11,034 nucleotides of DNA from NCBI GenBank assembly GCA_020024325.1, contig JAHHTY010000059.1, positions 1-11,034 on the forward strand, read 5' to 3'. Positions 6,282-11,034 of the stretch are shown in pieces (within the stretch, counting starts at the first letter, position 1; the number at the start of each line of letters is the position of its first letter). Both the position numbers and the translations under genes were made by a program. The stretch comes from Negativibacillus sp. (GTDB taxonomy: Bacteria; Bacillota; Clostridia; Oscillospirales; Ruminococcaceae). The notes under the pieces were generated by a model. That model was not told the origin of the DNA, did not search any database, and saw only the letters and a list, made by a program, of their open reading frames with translations.

Positions 6282-7321
6282 GTTCAGAAGGAAAACGTTA
6301 TAGCATAGGGATTGCGTTTATTACAATCACCTTTGTAGTAATGTGTGCATGGCTGTTTAAAAAATATAGCTTGTATGTGCTTTGGGAGCTGCTGCATCAA
6401 ATTCGCCCGATATGGATTATGGCGGCGGTCGCATTGATGTTGCTATACTGGCTATTGGAAGCGATGGGGCTGCATCTGGCAATTCACAGATTTGTACCAT
6501 CGCAGCGTCCGCAAGATACTTTTTGTGCAACCATGATAGGGCAGTTTTTTAACTGCATTACTCCATTTTCCAGTGGGGGACAGCCGATGCAGGCACTTTA
6601 TCTTGTAAAGAAAGGGGTTTCCCTCTCTTTTGCAAGCTGTTCTCTGATGATAAAATTTATTGTTTATCAGTTTGTTCTGACAATATATTCGGCAATTACT
6701 TTGGCAGGCTGTTTTAAGAGTTTTTCGGGAAAAATCCCATCGGTGGGCTGGCTGTGTTTTGTGGGATTTGGTGTAAATGTTCTTGTTATCACAGCACTGT
6801 TATGTCTGGGATTTTTTAGAAAACCGACAGAACATTTTTTATATGGAATCGTTGCTTTGTTGACCCATACAAAATGTATTTCCGAAACCTCTGCCCAGGC
6901 AGCAAAGAAAAAGATAGAAAAAGAACTGAACGAATTTTATCAGGGGTTTGCTCAGATTAGAAGAGATATTCGGGGTATGGTGCATATCTCCGCTTTGACG
7001 GCAATGCAGCTGACAGCCTTTTTTCTGATTCCTCTTTGTATTTTTTATGCATTTGGTTTGGGAAGGGCAGATATTATTTTAATGATATGTGCAGGAGCAT
7101 TTGTTCTCAACTTTACCTCCTTTGTTCCTTTGCCCGGTGCGGCAGCAGGAGCGGAGATTGGTTTTTATACGATTTTCAGCTTATTCTTTCCCAACCGCAT
7201 TTTAAGTCTTGCCATTTTGCTGTGGAGATTGCTTACATTTTATCTTCCGATTTTGGTGGGTGGATGTTTTACGGTTACAGCAGGAGTGTGGTCCAACAAA
7301 AAGGAACAAATTTTATCTTGA
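6278..7321 (+). CDS. Flippase-like membrane protein, UPF0104 / LPG_synthase_TM family (MprF N-terminal-domain-like)
   Basis: A 347-residue polytopic membrane protein (about 7-8 spans) of the family that corresponds to the flippase half of MprF; it has no C-terminal aminoacyl-transfer domain, so it cannot itself make lysyl-phosphatidylglycerol. The hallmark GQFFNCITPFSSGGQP lies at 88-103, and the second conserved patch PLPGAAAGAE at 284-293. A charged cytoplasmic loop (about 200-233, rich in K, E, R) divides the protein. The start ATG overlaps the glycosyltransferase stop codon by 4 nt, with CAGGAG (6265-6270) 7 nt upstream. This tight coupling suggests it moves or helps place the glycolipid made by the upstream enzyme; that role is inference. 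Confidence 0.9.
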   Translation: MSSEGKRYSIGIAFITITFVVMCAWLFKKYSLYVLWELLHQIRPIWIMAAVALMLLYWLLEAMGLHLAIHRFVPSQRPQDTFCATMIGQFFNCITPFSSGGQPMQALYLVKKGVSLSFASCSLMIKFIVYQFVLTIYSAITLAGCFKSFSGKIPSVGWLCFVGFGVNVLVITALLCLGFFRKPTEHFLYGIVALLTHTKCISETSAQAAKKKIEKELNEFYQGFAQIRRDIRGMVHISALTAMQLTAFFLIPLCIFYAFGLGRADIILMICAGAFVLNFTSFVPLPGAAAGAEIGFYTIFSLFFPNRILSLAILLWRLLTFYLPILVGGCFTVTAGVWSNKKEQILS

Positions 7322-7347
7322 TTCAATAACGGCATCGGTGTTATAAT
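7318..7347 (+). promoter_or_regulatory. Extended -10 promoter of the PopT-like gene
   Basis: TTGATT (7318-7323, overlapping the upstream stop codon) is 18 nt before a perfect TATAAT (7342-7347) that is preceded by TG at the extended -10 position. The predicted start is near 7354, exactly where the palindromic leader begins. A second pair, CTGACC (7388-7393) with TATGAT (7411-7416) at 17 nt, lies downstream inside and after the palindrome. Confidence 0.65.
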
Positions 7348-7353
7348 CAAAAA

Positions 7354-7401
7354 GCCGTACAGCAAGATCGGTCAGTACTGTACGGTACTGACCGATTCTG
7401 C
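7354..7401 (+). promoter_or_regulatory. Nested palindromic leader of the PopT-like gene with two exclusive helices
   Basis: Helix A is a perfect 12-bp stem, ATCGGTCAGTAC (7367-7378) with GTACTGACCGAT (7385-7396) around TGTACG, and it can extend outward to GCA/TGC. Helix B pairs CCGTACAG (7355-7362) with CTGTACGG (7378-7385). Because B uses the loop and inner bases of A, only one can form. There is no real U tract after A (TCTGCATTTTGG), so it is not a standard terminator. The start codon is 49 nt beyond the element. Confidence 0.65.
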
Positions 7402-7450
7402 ATTTTGGGGTATGATATGCGGTATATTTTAACAATAAGGAGAAGAGAGA

Positions 7451-8272
7451 ATGGATTTTTTATCTCGTGTATTAAAAGGTTTGATTGTAGGGGTGGCAAA
7501 TATTATTCCGGGAGTCAGCGGTGGCACAATGGCAGTTGTCATTGGTATATATGATAAGCTGATAGCCGCAGTATCCAACTTGAAAAAAGATTTTAAAAAT
7601 TCGGTGATCTATCTTTTTCCAATCGGAATTGGAGCGGTTCTTGGAATTTTACTGTTTAGTCATTTGATTAAATTTCTTCTTCAGGATTACACAATGCCTA
7701 CAAATATCTTTTTTCTGGGGCTTATTTTAGGAAGCATCCCGATGATTTACCACAAAGCAGTCAAGGAAAAGGTAAAAAAATCCAGCATCCTGCCTTTTGT
7801 TGTTTGTTTTGGAATCATGATTTTGATGACGTTTTTACAAGGTGTTTCTGACGAAGGAAATACGCTGATTACAACTTTTAGCATTGGCAATGCAATTCGA
7901 CTGGTACTTTCCGCAGCTTTAGCAGCTGCGTGCATGATTATGCCGGGCATCAGCGGTTCAATGGTGATGGTTTTGCTGGGTGTGTACACCTCTGTGCTGA
8001 CGGCGATTTCTTCCATCAATCTTGCAGTGTTAATTCCGGTAGCAGTTGGTGTTTTGATTGGATTGTTTGGAGGAGCTAAGGGGATTGATTATTGCATGAA
8101 GAAATATGAACAGCAGACCTACTTTGCAATTCTTGGCTTGATTGCAGGTTCTGTTTTGCCGATTGTTCTCAGTGCAGGTTACACTCCGGGATTCCAGACA
8201 GTGCTTTCTGTTGTGACATTGGTTGCAGGAGCAGGAATTGCTTTGTGGATGGGAAAACTGGAGAAAAATTAA
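7451..8272 (+). CDS. popT: DUF368 membrane protein, PopT-like undecaprenyl-phosphate translocase
   Basis: A 273-residue polytopic membrane protein of the DUF368 family, shown in some bacteria to return undecaprenyl phosphate from the outer to the inner membrane face for reuse in peptidoglycan and teichoic acid synthesis. The two hallmark motifs are present and symmetric: IPGVSGGT at 19-26 and MPGISGSM at 164-171, each followed by LxGxY or IGIY, consistent with an inverted two-repeat fold. Length is normal for the family. AAGGAG (7437-7442) is 8 nt before the ATG. It follows the glycosyltransferase/flippase pair by 129 nt with its own promoter and structured leader, so it may be separately controlled. 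Translocase activity for this protein is inferred from the family. Confidence 0.92.
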   Translation: MDFLSRVLKGLIVGVANIIPGVSGGTMAVVIGIYDKLIAAVSNLKKDFKNSVIYLFPIGIGAVLGILLFSHLIKFLLQDYTMPTNIFFLGLILGSIPMIYHKAVKEKVKKSSILPFVVCFGIMILMTFLQGVSDEGNTLITTFSIGNAIRLVLSAALAAACMIMPGISGSMVMVLLGVYTSVLTAISSINLAVLIPVAVGVLIGLFGGAKGIDYCMKKYEQQTYFAILGLIAGSVLPIVLSAGYTPGFQTVLSVVTLVAGAGIALWMGKLEKN

Positions 8273-8291
8273 AAAAAGATTGATTTTTAAT
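8268..8291 (+). terminator. Possible weak A/U-only terminator after the PopT-like gene
   Basis: ATTAAAAA (8268-8275) can pair with TTTTTAAT (8284-8291), followed by ATTTTAT. The stem contains no G-C pair, so termination here would be weak. It is the only hairpin directly after the stop codon. Confidence 0.3.
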
Positions 8292-8560
8292 ATTTTATAA
8301 GTGGTTTAAATAAAGAGAAATAACTTTTGGTGTAAAAGAATAATCACAGTAAAGATATTAAGATGGGTAAAATTGACTTTAAAATGAAAATAATAGAATA
8401 AAAATAGTAAAACATGAAAAAATATCAATATTTTCACTCGAAACGATATAATTTTTTATAAAATTTTTTAATAAGAAAAACGGAAAAGTTTCATTTTTTA
8501 TAAAATTCATAAAAAATTACAAAAAGATAATGCATACTCTCCAAAATATATGAGAACAGA

Positions 8561-8590
8561 TTGACATGATTATGTGCATTGTGCTATCAT
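8561..8590 (+). promoter_or_regulatory. Strong sigma-A promoter (extended -10) of the Gate-domain gene
   Basis: A perfect TTGACA (8561-8566) is 18 nt upstream of TATCAT (8585-8590), which is preceded by TG at the extended -10 position (8582-8583). The predicted start is near 8597, about 88 nt before the ATG at 8685. This rules against the upstream in-frame ATG at 8574, which lies inside the promoter. Confidence 0.8.
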
Positions 8591-8648
8591 TACGAAAGGC
8601 GAGAAAAATTTTGTTTGTCAACAGGCAATAAAGGGGAAAAGCTGTCGG

Positions 8649-8671
8649 GAAACAAAGAAATCTTTAGTTTC
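8649..8671 (+). promoter_or_regulatory. Leader hairpin abutting the ribosome site of the Gate-domain gene
   Basis: GAAACAAAG (8649-8657) pairs with CTTT (8662-8665) and GTTTC (8667-8671), with one bulged A and the loop AAAT. The stem ends one base before the ribosome site GGGAGG (8672-8677). It may keep the site open, slow it, or protect the 5' end of the mRNA. Confidence 0.45.
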
Positions 8672-8684
8672 GGGAGGGAAGAGG

Positions 8685-9872
8685 ATGGCGACCAAAGAAC
8701 AAATTAACGAACATCCTAATATTAAAAAAGTAGTGAGCTTTGAAAGCTTAGTATTCATTGTCTGCTTTTTGGGCTTATTTGGATTGCTGGGATCAAAGAT
8801 GGGAGCAATCAATATGCTTAACACCATGATGCAGACAGCATACCAGCTTTTGATGGACACAGTATTGTATATTATGGCAATTGCGGTTCTTGCCGGTGCA
8901 ATTTCGGGTCTGTTTACAGAGTTTGGTATCGTAGCGGTAATCAACAAGATTCTTTCTCCGTTGATGAAGCCGATGTATGACCTGCCCGGTGCAAGTGTCG
9001 TGGGCATTTTGGCAACCTATTTGTCCGATAACCCGGCTATTTTGACCTTGGCTGATGACCAGGGTTTCCGCAGATATTTTAAGAAATATCAGCTGCCGGC
9101 ACTGACCAATATTGGTACAGCATTTGGAATGGGTTTGATTATCACCTCTTTTATGATTGGTATTACTTCTCCGACAGGAGAAAGTTTTATTGTACCTGCT
9201 TTGATTGGTAACTTGGGTGCCATCATCGGAAGCGTTGTCAGCGTTCGTTTGATGCTGATGTTTACTGCAAAAGAATACGGAAAAACAGAATTGTGCGAGG
9301 TAGAAGGCATCAACGCCGTTATGTATACCGATTACCGTATGGTTCGCCCGGGAAGTGCGGCTTCTCGTTTTATGTCTGCAATGCTGGATGGAGGAAAATC
9401 CGGTGTCAGCATGGGCGTTGCCATTGTACCCGGTGTATTGATTATCTGTACTTTTGTCATGATGCTTACAAACGGTCCTTCTGAGGCGGGAACCTATACC
9501 GGCGCAGCTTATGAAGGCATCGGTCTGCTGCCCGCATTGGGTGATAAATTGCAGTTTATCTTGAAACCGTTGTTTGGATTTACAAGCTCTCAGGGCGTAT
9601 CTGTTCCGATTACCTCTTTGGGTGCAGCCGGTGCGGCAATCGGTTTGGTACCAAAACTGGTACAGAACGGTATGGCAGGCGGAAACGATGTAGCTGTATT
9701 CACTGCAATGTGTATGTGCTGGAGCGGCTATTTAAGCACACATGTTGCTATGATGGATAGCCTTGGTTACAGCAAGATGACCGGCAAAGCAATCATCAGC
9801 CACACCATTGGCGGTCTGTGCGCAGGTATTTCTGCACACTGGTTGTATGTTCTGTTCTCGATGATTGGTTAA
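8685..9872 (+). CDS. Gate-domain (nucleoside-recognition domain) polytopic membrane protein, possible transporter
   Basis: A 395-residue integral membrane protein of the Gate / nucleoside-recognition domain type (YjiH-like and spore-maturation-protein-like family). Features typical of this group are visible: hydrophobic spans from about 20, the conserved YLSDNPAILTLADDQ (112-126), TSPTGESF (161-168), and STHVAMMDSLGYS (351-363) near the C terminus. The substrate is unknown; nucleoside transport is suggested only by the domain name. The start at 8685 is chosen because GGAGG (8673-8677) lies 7 nt upstream and because the promoter overlaps the earlier in-frame ATG (8574). The gene stands alone between its own promoter and a terminator. 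Its codons end in C or G more often than those of its neighbours, and with the strong promoter this suggests high expression. Confidence 0.85.
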   Translation: MATKEQINEHPNIKKVVSFESLVFIVCFLGLFGLLGSKMGAINMLNTMMQTAYQLLMDTVLYIMAIAVLAGAISGLFTEFGIVAVINKILSPLMKPMYDLPGASVVGILATYLSDNPAILTLADDQGFRRYFKKYQLPALTNIGTAFGMGLIITSFMIGITSPTGESFIVPALIGNLGAIIGSVVSVRLMLMFTAKEYGKTELCEVEGINAVMYTDYRMVRPGSAASRFMSAMLDGGKSGVSMGVAIVPGVLIICTFVMMLTNGPSEAGTYTGAAYEGIGLLPALGDKLQFILKPLFGFTSSQGVSVPITSLGAAGAAIGLVPKLVQNGMAGGNDVAVFTAMCMCWSGYLSTHVAMMDSLGYSKMTGKAIISHTIGGLCAGISAHWLYVLFSMIG

Positions 9873-9883
9873 TAACTTTCAGT

Positions 9884-9916
9884 AAAAAAGCTCTCCTGTT
9901 ACAGGAGAGCTTTTTG
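9884..9916. terminator. Bidirectional intrinsic terminator
   Basis: AAAAAGCTCTCCTG (9885-9898) pairs perfectly with CAGGAGAGCTTTTT (9902-9915) around the 3-nt loop TTA. A runs before and T runs after make it work in both directions. It serves the Gate-domain gene (+) and the convergent lipoprotein gene (-), whose stop codon is at 9919. Confidence 0.93.
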
Positions 9917-9918
9917 TG

Positions 9919-10812
9919 TTACAGATTTTCGTGGAAGGTAAGGAAACCATCATCGAGGAAGCTGTTTTGAAAAGAAACGGTCAAAGAAGTAAGATCATTT
10001 TCTTTGATATATTGTTTTGTAGATTCTTTAGCAAGGAGAAGTTGCTTAATTTTTTGATATTTTTCTTCTAAGGCACTGGATCTGTCCTCTTTTACCTTTT
10101 CATCCAGAAGAAAGTCATCCATTACGTAGTATTCGATATACAGCTCCTGAGTTTTTGGGATAGCGCCGAATTTTTGTAAAATAAAGTCGGAGTTTTTCTG
10201 GGAAAATTCGTAGGCGATGGTTTGTGTGGCAAGTTCGTTTTCAGACTGTTCTAAAAAGGCGATAGAATCCACATAAGAAACATTGCCATTAAAGGTATTT
10301 ACAGGGTCGATTCCATCATAAGAAGCACGGATAGTGATTTCTTTTGTCAGAAAACAGGTGTAAGGCAGAGTGCGCAGATAATCGTTCAGACGGGTAAAAA
10401 ATTCCTTTGAGGCGGTGACTGCCTCAAACTCAGGGTCATCGGAGTGGAGAAGATTGACTTTAATATCGACGATGAGATTTTCTATCGGTTTTTTGTTTTC
10501 ACCTTTTACCATCGTTAGTCTGTCGCGATCAAGCTGAAGTGAGATAAACTCGGCAACACCATCGGATTTGCAAAATTCTGATATCTGTTGTGACAATACT
10601 TTTTCACAATCTTCAAGAGGAAGCTGTTCCATTGCTATACGCAACGCAGCTTTTTCATCCAGAGAAAAGTTTTTGGTTTCTTGGAGAGTTGGTATAGTAT
10701 TGGCAGTGAGCTTGTCAAAATCTTGTGTGTCATCTTGACTGTTTTGGGCACAACCGGAAAAATTTAAGGCAATCATAGATGAAAGAAGAACTGCGGAAAA
10801 TTTTTTCAACAT
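9919..10812 (-). CDS. Putative lipoprotein of unknown function
   Basis: A 297-residue predicted exported lipoprotein that I do not recognise. The N terminus MLKKFSAVLLSSMIALNFSGC has a positive start, a hydrophobic stretch and a lipobox-like FSG-C with the acyl-carrier candidate C21; Phe at the -3 position is unusual, as Leu or Val is common. After a linker rich in D, Q and T (22-40) the mature part is hydrophilic, with mixed strand and helix, and a charged helix that may form a coiled coil at about 238-272. Start choice: ATG at 10812 has AAAGGAG with a 9-nt spacer, whereas the ATG seven codons earlier (10833) has no ribosome site. It is monocistronic with its own promoter and shares a terminator with the convergent Gate-domain gene. 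Confidence 0.82.
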   Translation of the reverse strand: MLKKFSAVLLSSMIALNFSGCAQNSQDDTQDFDKLTANTIPTLQETKNFSLDEKAALRIAMEQLPLEDCEKVLSQQISEFCKSDGVAEFISLQLDRDRLTMVKGENKKPIENLIVDIKVNLLHSDDPEFEAVTASKEFFTRLNDYLRTLPYTCFLTKEITIRASYDGIDPVNTFNGNVSYVDSIAFLEQSENELATQTIAYEFSQKNSDFILQKFGAIPKTQELYIEYYVMDDFLLDEKVKEDRSSALEEKYQKIKQLLLAKESTKQYIKENDLTSLTVSFQNSFLDDGFLTFHENL

Positions 10813-10869
10813 AATATACAACTCCTTTATCATAAAATTGTATAGTTTATATCTTGAAAATTAGGTGAA

Positions 10870-10882
10870 ACAATTATATTGT
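10870..10882. repeat. Small inverted repeat at the lipoprotein transcription start
   Basis: ACAAT (10870-10874) and ATTGT (10878-10882) flank TAT. It lies at the predicted start point of the minus-strand transcript, next to the -10 box, so it could be an operator; it is short enough to occur by chance. Confidence 0.25.
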
Positions 10883-10883
10883 C

Positions 10884-10911
10884 AGTATAACATATAGGCA
10901 AAAAAAGTCAA
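10884..10911 (-). promoter_or_regulatory. Sigma-A promoter of the lipoprotein gene
   Basis: On the minus strand, TTGACT (10906-10911) lies 16 nt before TATACT (10884-10889), which is preceded by TG at the extended -10 position. The predicted start near 10877 gives a leader of about 65 nt to the ATG at 10812 and lies upstream of the ribosome site. Confidence 0.75.
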
Positions 10912-10952
10912 CAATACATATTAAATTTAAGAAATATGACGAAAAAATAAAA

Positions 10953-11034
10953 ATGGGTATGCTTGCTTGGTTGATTGCAGTTTTTTTGAGTAGCACTGTT
11001 AGTGCGGAAGCAGAAAAAATGTCGGAAGAATTTT
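10953..11034 (+). CDS. Partial reading frame with signal-peptide-like N terminus, cut by the window end
   Basis: ATG at 10953 opens 27 codons to the window edge: MGMLAWLIAVFLSSTVSAEA, then EKMSEEF. The hydrophobic core followed by VSA-EA looks like a signal peptide with an A-x-A-type cleavage site, or a first membrane span. The n-region has no positive charge and there is no good ribosome site before the ATG; the frame is open back to 10869 and would add KFKKYDEKIK if a non-ATG start were used. It is divergent from the lipoprotein gene. It may be an exported protein, a chance frame, or a decayed gene; the window is too short to tell. Confidence 0.45.
   Translation, partial: MGMLAWLIAVFLSSTVSAEAEKMSEEF

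Larger units (their letters stand above)
8273..8684 (+). other. 412-bp very A/T-rich intergenic region and leader of the Gate-domain gene
   Basis: From the PopT-like stop to about 8550, roughly 80-88% of bases are A or T. It has many A and T tracts and two copies of ATTTTTTATAAAATT (8451-8465 and 8493-8507) exactly 42 bp apart, four DNA turns. I see no gene in it on either strand. The 3' part holds the promoter at 8561-8590 and a leader with a hairpin next to the ribosome site. The A/T tracts may act as curved DNA or an UP element for the promoter. Confidence 0.7.

Noticed and set aside
7036..7329. 97-residue plus-strand frame inside the UPF0104 gene
   Set aside because: It is an out-of-frame shadow of the flippase-like gene and shows no family features.
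7354..7401. Palindrome as an ordinary terminator of the glycosyltransferase/flippase unit
   Set aside because: The hairpin is followed by TCTGCATTTTGG, not a U tract, and a near-perfect promoter lies between the upstream stop codon and the hairpin. Kept as a regulatory element instead.
8574..8684. Longer Gate-domain frame from ATG at 8574 (adds 37 residues)
   Set aside because: That ATG lies between the -35 and -10 boxes, upstream of the transcript start, and has no ribosome site. ATG 8685 has GGAGG 7 nt upstream.
10813..10833. Lipoprotein start at 10833
   Set aside because: There is no ribosome site before it, while AAAGGAG lies between the two ATG codons and serves 10812.
1..11034. CRISPR array, insertion sequence, phage genes, toxin-antitoxin or integration at the tRNA-Lys 3' end
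   Set aside because: There are no spaced direct repeats of CRISPR type, no transposase or integrase frames, and no att-like duplicate of the tRNA 3' end. The tRNA is followed by its own terminator and an ordinary gene.

Overview
The window is a typical low-GC chromosomal segment, probably from an anaerobic Clostridia-type Firmicute. Support for this comes from the Rex DNA-binding region, which has the clostridial form (QIRQDL ... FGQQGYGYNV), from strong AGGAGG-type ribosome sites, and from A/T-rich gaps with sigma-A promoters and compact intrinsic terminators. I see no phage, insertion sequence, CRISPR array or plasmid feature. The genes look like stable household and envelope genes rather than an accessory island.

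Layout. Bases 1-111 hold a complete tRNA-Lys(UUU) with encoded CCA and its terminator. At 152-886 (+) is an SDR reductase that resembles the EF-P 5-aminopentanone reductase (YmfI-like) branch more than housekeeping FabG. It converges on an NSS-family sodium symporter (973-2307, -) across a bidirectional terminator. A second minus-strand unit follows: a small USP-like protein (3556-3996) and a monoacylglycerol-lipase-like hydrolase (2572-3528), 27 nt apart, with a terminator after the hydrolase. A 348-bp divergent gap separates this unit from rex (4345-4998, +).

After rex comes an envelope-lipid block on the plus strand. A GT4 glycosyltransferase of the diglycosyl-diacylglycerol synthase type (5178-6281) overlaps by 4 nt a flippase-like UPF0104/LPG_synthase_TM membrane protein (6278-7321). 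Then comes a DUF368 polyprenyl-phosphate translocase (PopT-like, 7451-8272) with its own promoter and a strongly palindromic leader. A very A/T-rich 412-bp gap precedes a Gate-domain membrane protein (8685-9872), which has a near-consensus extended -10 promoter. A bidirectional terminator separates it from a convergent lipoprotein of unknown function (9919-10812, -). The last 80 bases begin a plus-strand reading frame with a signal-peptide-like start, cut by the window edge.

How it fits together. The glycosyltransferase, the flippase-like protein and PopT plausibly cover glycolipid synthesis, glycolipid handling across the membrane, and recycling of the undecaprenyl-phosphate carrier. The lipase-like hydrolase could also act on membrane-derived glycerolipids. 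Rex would read the NADH/NAD+ ratio, but I found no clear Rex box in this window. No gene set here forms an obviously new system. The best leads are regulatory: the popT leader with two mutually exclusive helices, the terminator-like hairpin in the NSS leader, and the NSS transporter that lacks the usual extracellular-gate arginine.
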